A DNA stretch of 61,152 nucleotides from Planctomycetota bacterium. GTDB lineage: Bacteria; Planctomycetota; B15-G4. Below the pieces are notes generated by a model that saw only the letters and a list, made by a program, of their open reading frames with translations, did no database searches and was not told the DNA's origin. Positions 9,143 to 17,413 of the stretch are shown piece after piece. Every line of letters starts with the position of its first letter. Within the stretch, counting starts at the first letter, position 1. A program made the translations under genes and the position numbers. Location: positions 1-61,152 of the forward strand of contig JAQWOM010000026.1 of NCBI GenBank assembly GCA_029245865.1, written 5' to 3'.

Positions 9143-10297
9143 ATGCCAGCAGACCGACCACACGCGACGAAGCCCAAAGCACGCCGACCTGCCACGGCTA
9201 GCCGGCCCGCTGCCGAAGCCCCTCGCGCCCGATCTTGGCGTTGGTGGGGCCGCGTCCCTGGTAAGGAACTCGCCCAGTTCACAGGTCGCCTTGAGACTCT
9301 TGTGAATGCAGGCTTGCCGGTGGTGCGTTGCCTGCGGATTCTCGAAGGGCAGCAGAAGCCTGGTCCACTGCGCGATGTCGTCGAAGAAGTTGCCGACGAC
9401 GTCGAAGGTGGTGCCCCTCTTTCCGAAGCCGTTGCCAAGCACCCACAGGTGTTCGATCGCCTCTACGTGAACATGCTTCGCGCGGGGGAGGCTGGTGGCA
9501 TCCTTGGGCCGATTCTTGAGCGACTGTCTGGATTCGCGCGGAAGTCAGAGAGCATCAAGGGACAGGTGAAGGGGGCATTGACCTACCCGCTGCTTGTCAT
9601 GTTGTTCGCGGGGGGAGTTCTACTCGTGGCCGTGTTCGTCGTCGTTCCCAAGTTCGAGCAGATGTTTCAGAGCTTCGACGTTGAAATGCCAGCCTTGACC
9701 CGAGGGCTCCTTGCGCTTTCGCGTGGGTTGACGACTTACTGGTGGGTGTTGCTGGTGGTGCCGATCTTGTTGGGTGGCATCCTGATCATGTTGCTTCGAA
9801 ACGAGGGCTTTGCTTATCGCCTGGATCGCTTCAAACTGCGTATCCCTTTCTTTGGTGACGTTGTTCGCAAGAGCGTTGTGGCACGTTTCACACGCACTCT
9901 TGGAACGCTTCTTGCCAGTGGAGTCCCTATTCTCGAGGCGTTGGACATCGTGCGCTCGTCTATCCCCAACCGGGTGGTGGAAGAGGCCGTGGCAGGTGTT
10001 CACGATTCGATACGCGAGGGCGAGACGATGGCGGGTCCCCTGGGTGAGAGCGGGGTTTTTGATGCCATGATCGTGAATATGATTGACGTCGGTGAAGAGA
10101 CGGGGCAACTGGATAAGATGCTCATCCGGATCTCGGAAGACAGCGAGGCAGAACTCGACACTTCGATTACGGTGCTCTTCAAGGCTCTTGAGCCCGTGAT
10201 GCTGTTGTTCGTGGCAGTCATCGTCGGGACCATTGCTTTCGCCCTGTTCAGTCCGATGATCCGGCTCATGGAGTCCATGTCGGGCTCCGGGTTCTGA
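9143..10297 (+). CDS. GspF/PilC-type inner membrane platform protein
   Basis: A 384-residue type II secretion/type IV pilus platform protein with two GspF domains (about residues 40-165 and 245-370). Three hydrophobic segments are visible, near residues 145-170, 200-225 and 345-370. Characteristic stretches are FTGRLETLVNAGLPV in the first domain and FTRTLGTLLASGVPI in the second. The first 35 residues are rich in Pro, Arg and Ala and lie in the cytoplasm, where the platform contacts the ATPase. It is 93 bp downstream of the two GspE genes and so likely forms the assembly motor with them. Confidence 0.92.
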   Translation: MPADRPHATKPKARRPATASRPAAEAPRARSWRWWGRVPGKELAQFTGRLETLVNAGLPVVRCLRILEGQQKPGPLRDVVEEVADDVEGGAPLSEAVAKHPQVFDRLYVNMLRAGEAGGILGPILERLSGFARKSESIKGQVKGALTYPLLVMLFAGGVLLVAVFVVVPKFEQMFQSFDVEMPALTRGLLALSRGLTTYWWVLLVVPILLGGILIMLLRNEGFAYRLDRFKLRIPFFGDVVRKSVVARFTRTLGTLLASGVPILEALDIVRSSIPNRVVEEAVAGVHDSIREGETMAGPLGESGVFDAMIVNMIDVGEETGQLDKMLIRISEDSEAELDTSITVLFKALEPVMLLFVAVIVGTIAFALFSPMIRLMESMSGSGF

Positions 10298-10322
10298 CGA
10301 GCGAAACCTTTCGGGGCACCAC

Positions 10323-11564
10323 GTGTCCATGACGTTGCTGACGATGGCGGCCCTCCTGTTCTGTTCAGGAGCGGTGTCCGGATGTGAGACAGCTGTTTTT
10401 TCGCTGAAGGCGCTCGAGCGCCGAACACTCTCCGAACGCAACAGGGCCGTGGCCGCATTGCTGGCAAGGCCGTCACGACTCTTGGTCTCGCTGCTGTTGG
10501 CAAACCTGATCATCAACGTGGGATATTTCACGTTGTCTGCGTCCCTGAGCCTGCGCTATGTCGAGCAGGGACACACCGGGCTCGCGGTTGCTGTGGCCGC
10601 AATCAGCCTTGGGGGCATGGTGGTGGGCGGAGAGATTGTCCCCAAGATGTTCGCGCTGACAGGTGGGCCAGCCACGGTGGCTCGGATGGCTCCGGCCTTG
10701 TCCGTGCTTTCCTTCGTTCTGGCGCCAGCCGTGCTCGTCGGGTCCTGGGTGACCGAGGCGCTCGAGGGCCTGCTGTTTCGTTCGCGCCAACCGCGCGCCG
10801 TGAACTCCTCTGACATCAAGGTCATTCTCGGGGAAGGTCGGAAGTCAGGTAGTTATCGCGGTGTCGAACTCGCGTTGCTGAACGACGTGATCGACTTTGG
10901 TGAGCGAAAAGCCAAGGCACTGATGGTGTCGCGGGTCGACATGACCGTGCTCGACATGAGAGATAATCGCAATCATTGGGTGGAGGTGATGTCGAGCAGT
11001 CCCCATACGGACTACCCGGTGATCGACGGGGCTCCCGACGCTCTCGTGGGAGTCATCAATGCGGCTCGCTTTCTGCTTGAGCCCGGGCTTTCGCGGGAGG
11101 CTTTGCTCGAGCCAGCGATGCTTGCCCCCCTCGGGATTGGTGCCGAACGTCTCGTCTTGCGCATGATTGACGAGCGCCAGCGCTTGGCCATTCTTCTGGA
11201 CGAGTTCGGGGGTGTTGCCGGAGTGGTCGGTCAGGCTCAACTCTCCCGCGAGTTGCTGGGCGAAATTGAGCCAAGTGCCGCCGGGCCGGTGGAGCATCTC
11301 AGCGACGGTGCGGCGCTGGTCAGCGGTCAGTGCCCTGTTCACAGGCTGGAAGAGGAACTCGGCCTTGCGCTTCAAGCACGGCGCGCCGGCACAGTCGGAG
11401 GTGCGGTGGCCGAGGCACTGGCTGCCGTCCCACGGCGTGGCGATGAACTTCGCCTTGAAGGCTGGCGGCTGCGTGTGCTTTCCATGAGAGGGCATCGCGT
11501 CGACCGCCTTTTTGTCACACCGGAATCAACGGGACGAGGTGGCGACAAAGGAACTGCGTCATGA
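10323..11564 (+). CDS. CNNM/CBS/CorC_HlyC domain transporter-like membrane protein (first of a pair)
   Basis: 413 residues in the order CNNM (DUF21) transmembrane domain (about 1-180, four hydrophobic segments with FCSGAVSGCETAVFS at the start), a CBS pair (about 190-310, including DYPVIDGAPDALVGV and LDEFGGVAGVV) and a CorC_HlyC C-terminal domain (about 320-400). This arrangement is that of the CorC/YfjD/TlyC family, members of which export Mg2+ or Co2+ (known from CorC structures). GTG 10323 or ATG 10329 are both possible starts. The end overlaps the next gene, of the same family, by 4 bp, so the two may act as a heterodimer, as such tandem pairs often do. Confidence 0.85.
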   Translation: MSMTLLTMAALLFCSGAVSGCETAVFSLKALERRTLSERNRAVAALLARPSRLLVSLLLANLIINVGYFTLSASLSLRYVEQGHTGLAVAVAAISLGGMVVGGEIVPKMFALTGGPATVARMAPALSVLSFVLAPAVLVGSWVTEALEGLLFRSRQPRAVNSSDIKVILGEGRKSGSYRGVELALLNDVIDFGERKAKALMVSRVDMTVLDMRDNRNHWVEVMSSSPHTDYPVIDGAPDALVGVINAARFLLEPGLSREALLEPAMLAPLGIGAERLVLRMIDERQRLAILLDEFGGVAGVVGQAQLSRELLGEIEPSAAGPVEHLSDGAALVSGQCPVHRLEEELGLALQARRAGTVGGAVAEALAAVPRRGDELRLEGWRLRVLSMRGHRVDRLFVTPESTGRGGDKGTAS

Positions 11565-12517
11565 TCGTCTCGCTCTTCATTGCCGCCGTGTTGCTCTCGG
11601 GCCTCTTCTCTGGCATGGAGACGGGGCTTTACACAACGAGTCGACTGCGCATCCGTCTGGATGCCGACGCCGGAATTCGTGCCGCAGTACGCGCCCGGGA
11701 ATTGCTGGCTGATATGCCCACGTTGCTGACCGTGTTGCTCGTGTCGAACAACGTGGCCAATTGGACTGCAAGCCTGCTCGCGCAGGTTTTGCTTATTCAG
11801 TGGGGGGTGTCAGATCCAGAGGCTGTCGGAACTTTCGGCGTGTCGGTGGTGTTGTTCTTGTTGGCCGAGTCACTCCCGAAGCAGGCTTTTCGAAGAGGGC
11901 GCGAGCATCTGCTCTACCCCGTCCTCCCGATGCTCAGCGCAGCGCATGCCGTTCTGAGGGTGCCGACATGGCCTTTGACGGCCTTCGCTCGCTGGTTCTC
12001 GGGCGTGATGGGGCACCGCATTGGATCGGGGGGCGCGGTGCGTGGGAAGCGCGAGGCACTTTTCCATGCCGGGATGCAGGAGGGCTTTCTGACACAATTT
12101 CAGGAGCGAGTGGCCCGAGGTGTTCTCGAGATGCGCAGTCGAACGGCTGAGCACGAAGCTCTCTCGGTGGAGAGTTTTCCACGGACGCGCCTGGGCGTGC
12201 CAGGTATCGAGGCGCCGGAGTCCTGTCGCGACCAGCGCGTCTTGGTGCTGGATCATGAGGGGGAGAACGTGGTGGGTTGGGTGCCTATGGGCGGCCTCTG
12301 GGCTCCGGAGGGTGGCTTTCGAGCTGCTCGGCAGGGAGACACCCGGCCAGTCCTTCAGGTTGAGGGGGACATGAGCCTGAACCGTGTGTACCTCCGACTC
12401 GATCGCCTGGGAACCGGCCTCGCCGTGCTGCGCCGGGCAGATGGAAGCCCCGGAGTCCTCGACGCCCACCGCCTGCGCCAGCGCGTCATGGGCGCCGATG
12501 GTGGGGGCGCCGAGTGA
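11561..12517 (+). CDS. CNNM-domain membrane protein, shortened (second of the pair)
   Basis: 318 residues, starting at an ATG that overlaps the stop of the previous CNNM gene (ATGA). The CNNM domain is clear: LLSGLFSGMETGLYTTSR at the N-terminus, LLVSNNVANW and LLAESLPKQAF further on, four hydrophobic segments up to about residue 150. The C-terminal part (about 190-310) resembles only a degenerate CBS pair, and the CorC_HlyC domain present in its neighbour is missing. That asymmetry suggests that this protein depends on its partner for the cytoplasmic regulatory part. Substrate is unknown; Mg2+/Co2+ efflux is the family expectation. Confidence 0.8.
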   Translation: MIVSLFIAAVLLSGLFSGMETGLYTTSRLRIRLDADAGIRAAVRARELLADMPTLLTVLLVSNNVANWTASLLAQVLLIQWGVSDPEAVGTFGVSVVLFLLAESLPKQAFRRGREHLLYPVLPMLSAAHAVLRVPTWPLTAFARWFSGVMGHRIGSGGAVRGKREALFHAGMQEGFLTQFQERVARGVLEMRSRTAEHEALSVESFPRTRLGVPGIEAPESCRDQRVLVLDHEGENVVGWVPMGGLWAPEGGFRAARQGDTRPVLQVEGDMSLNRVYLRLDRLGTGLAVLRRADGSPGVLDAHRLRQRVMGADGGGAE

Positions 12518-12645
12518 GTCCGGTTCTTTCCGTAGCTCCTTCGTTGCAAGGGGCTTCGCGGCCACCTAAGATCGTTGTTGGCGGCCCTATTCGAACTCAG
12601 CAGGCGTTTCGTCGCCCGCTGTATCATCGCTGGAGGTTTACACCC

Positions 12646-13200
12646 GTGGCTCGTGACAAGGATTACTACTCATTCGATGAAGTGCTTTCTGACCTCCGGA
12701 TGGAGGAAGAAGAGCTCAAACGCCTCGTTTCCGCGGGAGAGATTCGAGCTTTCCGCGAGAAAGACACCATGCGTTTCAAAGCGGCTGACATTGAGCGCTT
12801 GAAGAGCAGCGAGTCGGATGACGATCTGGAACTCGATCTGGGTGACGAACTGGATCTGGCAGAGCTGGGTTCCGACGATGAGTTGGATCTCGATTTGTCA
12901 GAGGACGGAGAGGGTCTCGTGCTTGTCGACGACCTGGGCGAAAAATCAGGTCTTGAGGTTGAGGAAGTGGATCTCGCCGCTGGAAGCGGTCGCGGCTCGT
13001 CCACTCCTTCACGCAGCGTGCCGCGCAGTCAAGCGAAGGCCGCGGCAGAAGAAGAAGAGGGTTCGGAGGGTGCCGGAATGCTGTTCCTTCTGGCAGCCGG
13101 ATTCATCATTCTCATCTTCGCGAACTTTGCGGCTGTCGGAGCCGTAGACGGTACGTCGAATTCACTGACCGGCTTCATCGCGGATATGTTCGCTGGCTGA
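12646..13200 (+). CDS. HTH (excisionase-like) protein with acidic linker and C-terminal membrane anchor
   Basis: 184 residues from GTG 12646, which has TGGAGG 9 nt upstream; an earlier GTG at 12514 overlaps the previous gene but would add 44 residues that do not look like protein. Residues 1-55 form a MerR/excisionase-like helix-turn-helix (YYSFDEVLSDLRMEEEEL and IRAFREKDTMRFKAADIERL). Residues 58-120 are extremely acidic (repeated DLDL/DELDL), then a Ser/Arg/Ala linker, and one hydrophobic segment near residues 145-170. Similar HTH-acidic-tail proteins are frequent in Planctomycetota. A membrane-tethered DNA- or protein-binding factor is the plain reading; the target is unknown. Confidence 0.75.
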   Translation: MARDKDYYSFDEVLSDLRMEEEELKRLVSAGEIRAFREKDTMRFKAADIERLKSSESDDDLELDLGDELDLAELGSDDELDLDLSEDGEGLVLVDDLGEKSGLEVEEVDLAAGSGRGSSTPSRSVPRSQAKAAAEEEEGSEGAGMLFLLAAGFIILIFANFAAVGAVDGTSNSLTGFIADMFAG

Positions 13201-13249
13201 AGGCCGTATAAATCACCAAAGACAGACACACATCCAATGGGAGGGTAAC

Positions 13250-13978
13250 GTGGTGTCCACCATCATCATGAGGAAGGCTTGTTGGGTCGCCGTCGCGGTT
13301 GTCGGCTGCCTGCTCCCCGGCTGCGTCACAGCCTCTGAGTATTACGATCTCGAAGACGAACTGGCGCGTAGCCAGGAAGAACTCGCGTACATGCGCGACA
13401 CGCTCGAGAGAGCTGAGTTGATGCTGACCGACGTGGAGCTAGATCAGGAAGATCTCGCTCGACTCCAGGCCGAGTTGGCCGCGGCTCAACAGCAGCGGCA
13501 GGACTTGATGGCCGAGTACGAGAGTTTCCGCGGCGAGATGGGCATCTTTTCCGACGTCGGCCTCGAGGGCATCGTGGATGCTTCCGAGGGTATGTACGGC
13601 TACCGCGCCGAAGGGGACGTGCTGTTCGTCAGCGGTAGTTCTCAGCTGACAGCGGCAGGGAAAAAAGCGCTCGAAATGGTCGTTCAGCGGCTCAAGTCGA
13701 TCGATTCGCCGATCCGCATCGACGGGCACACGGACGTGGACCCCATCGTCAAGACCAAGGCGGAATACCCCCACGGCAACATCCAGCTAGGAGCCGCGCG
13801 GGCGATTGCCGTGCGTGAGTTCCTCGTCGAAAACGGTGTCGATGGTTCGAGAATCTCCATCGCGTCGTTCGGTGAGTTCAAGCCGGTTGTCGGCGGAAAA
13901 GATTCCAAGGCGAAGGCAAAGAACCGTCGCGTTGAGATCATGATCCGTATGGCCAACTCAACGATTACAAGCGGCTGA
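13250..13978 (+). CDS. OmpA-family peptidoglycan-binding lipoprotein
   Basis: 242 residues, GTG start with GGGAGGG about 5 nt upstream. The signal peptide ends in the lipobox LPGC (Cys at residue 25). A coiled coil rich in Glu, Leu and Gln follows (about 30-100), then an OmpA C-terminal domain (about 120-240) with IDGHTDVDP and the later RxxAVREFLVENG...NRRVEIMI pattern used to hold diaminopimelate of peptidoglycan. This is the layout of Pal-like or MotB-like outer membrane tethers. It lies 18 bp ahead of rsmA on the same strand. A role in anchoring the outer membrane to the wall is inferred from the family. Confidence 0.9.
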   Translation: MVSTIIMRKACWVAVAVVGCLLPGCVTASEYYDLEDELARSQEELAYMRDTLERAELMLTDVELDQEDLARLQAELAAAQQQRQDLMAEYESFRGEMGIFSDVGLEGIVDASEGMYGYRAEGDVLFVSGSSQLTAAGKKALEMVVQRLKSIDSPIRIDGHTDVDPIVKTKAEYPHGNIQLGAARAIAVREFLVENGVDGSRISIASFGEFKPVVGGKDSKAKAKNRRVEIMIRMANSTITSG

Positions 13979-13996
13979 GCGAGAGCTCTCCGCGGC

Positions 13997-14929
13997 GTGG
14001 CTGACGACGCGCGTTCCCGATCTGCGGGGCGCCCCCATCTGCCACCGATTCTGCGCCCGCACCTGGAGGCCTCCCTCCAGGCAGCGGGCGCAGCGCCTTT
14101 GAAGCGCCATGGGCAGAATTTCCTGCTCGATCACAACCTGCTTGCGGCCATCGTGCGAGATGCCGAGGTGCAACCGGGCGAGGAGGTCCTCGAGATCGGT
14201 CCTGGTCCGGGGCTGCTGACACGGCACCTTCTCGACGTGGGCGCCTTTGTTCGGGCCATTGAAATCGATGCGGCGATGGAACAGGTCGCCTCGGATCTTG
14301 TGGAGCCTCACTTGCGGGAGGGGGGGCGACTGCGCTGGGTTCACGGCGATGCTCTGGCCGGATCTCGCCGGCTCAGCCCCGCGCTGCTCGCGTTGCTTCC
14401 CGGCACTCTCCGTCTCGTGGCCAACCTGCCCTACGGAGTGGCCGCGCCGCTGCTGATGGCCTTGGCGCGTGAAAGTGATGCGCCGCCGCTGCAGGTTGTC
14501 ATGATCCAGAAAGAACTCGCCGAGCGGCTGAGCGCGGGGCCAGGTGGTCGCGACTACGGGCCTCTTGCGGTGATTGCGGCCCTGACGTGCCGTGTTCAAA
14601 CGGTCAGAAAAGTTCCCCCCGGGGCGTTCTGGCCCGTCCCGAAAGTTCAGTCGGTGGTGCTTCGCCTCGAGCGGGCACCCGCGTGGCCAGGGAAGGAAGC
14701 TCTCGAGCGCCTCGAAATTTTTCTGGGGCTGGCCTTTCGGAGCCGAAGGAAAACCTTGCTCAATTCCGTGGCTGAAGGGGCTGATCTGCGGGCTTCCGAG
14801 GTGCAGGCCGCTCTGGAACTCAAGGAAAATGACCAAAAGAAGCGTGCGGAGGCCTTCGAAGCGCTACAATTAGAACGTCTCGCCCGGAAGTGGGCAGATC
14901 ACGCGCCGGGCGAGCGACCCCGCCCTTAG
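13997..14929 (+). CDS. rsmA: 16S rRNA (adenine1518-N6/adenine1519-N6)-dimethyltransferase
   Basis: 310 residues from GTG 13997. RsmA/KsgA dimethylates two adjacent adenines near the 3' end of 16S rRNA, a late step of 30S maturation. The family start KRHGQNFLLDHNLLAAIV is present at about residues 35-52, followed by the SAM motif I VLEIGPGPGLLT, the acidic motif II EIDA, and the catalytic NLPYG. The C-terminal part has the usual FRSRRKTLLNS. The N-terminus is about 30 residues longer than in E. coli. The end meets a palindrome that may terminate transcription. Confidence 0.93.
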   Translation: MADDARSRSAGRPHLPPILRPHLEASLQAAGAAPLKRHGQNFLLDHNLLAAIVRDAEVQPGEEVLEIGPGPGLLTRHLLDVGAFVRAIEIDAAMEQVASDLVEPHLREGGRLRWVHGDALAGSRRLSPALLALLPGTLRLVANLPYGVAAPLLMALARESDAPPLQVVMIQKELAERLSAGPGGRDYGPLAVIAALTCRVQTVRKVPPGAFWPVPKVQSVVLRLERAPAWPGKEALERLEIFLGLAFRSRRKTLLNSVAEGADLRASEVQAALELKENDQKKRAEAFEALQLERLARKWADHAPGERPRP

Positions 14930-14956
14930 CCGGTCAAGCCGGCTTGAGGCCTTGTT
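14929..14956 (+). terminator. Palindrome and T-rich tail after rsmA
   Basis: Bases 14934-14947 are a perfect 14-bp palindrome (tcaagccggcttga) that overlaps an alternative stem GCCGG/CCGGC at 14929-14943; the sequence ttgtttt follows shortly after. It sits right at the rsmA stop codon. Confidence 0.4.
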
Positions 14957-15552
14957 TTGAGAGGTCTCGACCGATCGATTCACGTGTTGATCGATTCGGA
15001 TAGCAGAGCCACTCCATGGAATCCGGTTTCATGCGGTTGGCGGCGCACTGCAGGTCTCCACGCTGTGCTCCGTCCTCCGGAGAAACTTGCCTCTTGGCGA
15101 TGACGGGCTAGTCTTCCTTCGCCGTCGTCTCCGTAAAGGCAGTTCCTGCACTGACATACAGTCGCGCTAACCATGTCCGGCCAGATCTGGTTTGACGTGG
15201 GGAGGAGCTTGGTGACGCGAAGGCTTTCGTGGAGACCCTGTGAGGTCGAAACGGCGATGAGTCAGTGAGAGTCAGCAGGACATGCGGTTGCAGTTTGAGG
15301 TCGAGAGTGTCAGCGAGTTGAGTGCTGAAGGTCTTCGGATGTTGCGGACATTTCGCGTTTCGCAGCGATCTAACTGAGTTGAGATTTTGTCGTTCATGAA
15401 TCAGCCAGGAGCCGTTTCAGATTGGGTGCCAGATTGCCAGGGAAACGCTCTCGGTGCCCGCACGTGCTCGCAGCCTTCCGGCATGCACCACATGCACCAC
15501 ATGCACCACATGCACCATTGGTGCGGCCGCACTCGACTGAAGCGAAGGGGGC
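14930..15552. other. Intergenic region before dnaG, no gene recognised
   Basis: 620 bp without a convincing reading frame. It holds the palindrome after rsmA, a 9-bp direct repeat gatcgattc at 14973-14981 and 14989-14997, and a tandem 9-bp repeat near dnaG. I looked for tmRNA, RNase P RNA and SRP RNA signatures and did not see them. Being the longest gap ahead of the dnaG-rpoD unit, it probably contains that operon's promoter, but no convincing -35/-10 pair stands out. Confidence 0.5.
15482..15517. repeat. Tandem 9-bp repeat, four copies of catgcacca
   Basis: Four perfect copies of catgcacca end in a small inverted repeat GCACCA-T-TGGTGC (15512-15524 region), 35 bp upstream of the dnaG start. 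A nine-base unit does not shift a frame, but length change would alter the dnaG leader. Confidence 0.85.
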
Positions 15553-17358
15553 ATGATGCAACCCTCAGCTGACCGCCAGGCCGAAAAGCAGCTGGTGAAG
15601 GCTCGAAGTCGCATCGATGAAGTCGTGCGCGAACTCGCGGGTTGCGAGTACGAGAGCCGCGGCCCCGGCGATCTCTGGGCTTGCTGCCCTTTCCATACCG
15701 AAGACACACCCTCGTTTCACGTTCGGGTGGAGCATGCGATGTACAAGTGCTTCGGTTGTGGCGAGGCGGGGGACGTCTTCAGCTTCGTGCAGAAAATCCG
15801 CGGCATTGGCTTCCGAGAGGCCCTTGAGTTTCTGGCGGATCGATGTGGCGTGACGCTTGGATCGATGAGCGAAGAGGACAAGAAACGCCAATCTGAGCTG
15901 CGCGATCTGCGTGAAGTGCTGAATCGGGCGAGCGAACTCTTCGCTCAGACGCTCCGCTCTTCACAGGGCGCCGAGGCCGTGACGTACCTGAAGAAGCGTG
16001 GCTTCGAAGGTCAGACGGCCAAGCACTTCGATGTCGGGTTTGTTCCAGATGATTTCCAGACTCGCCTGCGCGAATCCGGGCTGGCTTCCGCCGCCATCGA
16101 TCGTGCTGGCTTTACGAACCTCTTCGGGGGAAGGATTTCGTTTGGCATCCGAGATGCCAACGGAGCGCTTGTGGGCTTTGGGGCACGGACTTTGGATCCG
16201 GAAGGCAAACCCAAGTACGTCAACACTCGCGAAACATCCGCATTCAACAAACGTCGCTTGCTTTATGGACTCGATAAGGCCGCACGCGTCGTGGCGCGCT
16301 CTCGGCGACTTGTGATCATGGAGGGTTATACAGACGTCCTCATGGCTCACCAGAGCGGCCTTGAAGAAGCAGTGGCCACCATGGGGACGAGCCTCACGGA
16401 AGACCACGTGCGCTCTCTCAAGGGCCGCGCGTCCAACCTGATCTTTGTCTTCGATGGTGACTCCGCCGGGATGACTGCGGCGGAGCGAGCCGTCAATCTC
16501 ACGCTCCGAGAAGGTCTTGAAGTTCGAGTGCTATGCCTTCCGGACGGAATCGATCCGGGCGACTGGTTCGGGGATCACGATGCGGCCGGTTTTGAAGAAC
16601 TGCTGACTCAGCACGGAATGAGCACTGTCAGCTTTCTTTGTCACCGAGCGATCGAGCGGACCGATCGAGCCCAGCCTGGGTGGCGAGAACAGGTGGCTCA
16701 AGAGGTGCTCGAAATCTGCCGAGCCGTCATCGATCCGGTTCGCCGGGAAACCATAGCCGAAGAGATTTCGAAGGCCTGCAGCGTCGATCGGAACCTCTTG
16801 CGGAAGCAGGTTCAGGTTCAAACGGAAGCTGTTCCTGGGCGCGTGTCGAACTCTTCTGGAGGCGGATCGCGAGGAGCTTCTCTTCGCCCTGCTTCGGCCC
16901 GAGTGAGGAGCCAGTTCGTGGTTCTCGCGGGTCTTGCCCGGGTCGCCGAAGCCTCCGCCACGGTGGACCGTTTCGTTCGCCTGGGGGTGTTGAATCACCC
17001 CGACGCCCTGCAACTCGTGGAGATCGCCCGGACCCTGGGAGAGTCTCCGGTGGACACGATGGAATGGCTGGAAGCAACGCGCGAACAAGCTTCTCGACTC
17101 ATGCCGTCACTTGAGAAGGCACTCTTTCAGGAGCCCGGAAGCGTTATCCCGAGCTATGAAACGGCGGTGGAGCATCTGGAAACCCTCGCCGAAGACGATT
17201 TATTGAAGCAGACGCGGCGAGCGGCGCTCTCCCGTCCAGACATCGAAACGGACGTAGCCGCTCTACAAGCCATCCAAGACAGCCTGCGAGAAGATCATCC
17301 AGCGACGTCAGATGGCGACACCACATCACCCGATGCGACAAAGGCTGTTCCGACATGA
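15553..17358 (+). CDS. dnaG: DNA primase
   Basis: 601 residues; ATG 15553 is preceded by AAGGGGG. DnaG makes the RNA primers for replication. The zinc-binding domain has CPFHTEDTPSF and YKCFGCGEAGDVF (ligands Cys45, His48, Cys66, Cys69). The catalytic TOPRIM core has VIMEGYTDV and FVFDGDSAGMTA, acidic residues intact. The C-terminal third, which binds the DnaB helicase, is weakly conserved. rpoD follows 55 bp downstream, the classical macromolecular-synthesis arrangement without rpsU. Confidence 0.95.
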   Translation: MMQPSADRQAEKQLVKARSRIDEVVRELAGCEYESRGPGDLWACCPFHTEDTPSFHVRVEHAMYKCFGCGEAGDVFSFVQKIRGIGFREALEFLADRCGVTLGSMSEEDKKRQSELRDLREVLNRASELFAQTLRSSQGAEAVTYLKKRGFEGQTAKHFDVGFVPDDFQTRLRESGLASAAIDRAGFTNLFGGRISFGIRDANGALVGFGARTLDPEGKPKYVNTRETSAFNKRRLLYGLDKAARVVARSRRLVIMEGYTDVLMAHQSGLEEAVATMGTSLTEDHVRSLKGRASNLIFVFDGDSAGMTAAERAVNLTLREGLEVRVLCLPDGIDPGDWFGDHDAAGFEELLTQHGMSTVSFLCHRAIERTDRAQPGWREQVAQEVLEICRAVIDPVRRETIAEEISKACSVDRNLLRKQVQVQTEAVPGRVSNSSGGGSRGASLRPASARVRSQFVVLAGLARVAEASATVDRFVRLGVLNHPDALQLVEIARTLGESPVDTMEWLEATREQASRLMPSLEKALFQEPGSVIPSYETAVEHLETLAEDDLLKQTRRAALSRPDIETDVAALQAIQDSLREDHPATSDGDTTSPDATKAVPT

Positions 17359-17413
17359 ACAGCCGGGCGCTCGCGACATTTATTGACCACCCCATGAGTG
17401 AAGAGGAAGCACT

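Noticed and set aside
15482..15517. CRISPR-like direct repeats
   Set aside because: Units are 9 bp and contiguous without spacers, so they are simple tandem repeats.
14930..15552. A structured RNA (tmRNA, RNase P or SRP RNA) in the long gap before dnaG
   Set aside because: None of the conserved blocks of these RNAs was seen.
15387..15572. A 61-codon frame rich in His-His-Met upstream of dnaG
   Set aside because: The HHM pattern is just the 9-bp repeat read in frame, with no conserved residues and a weak start.
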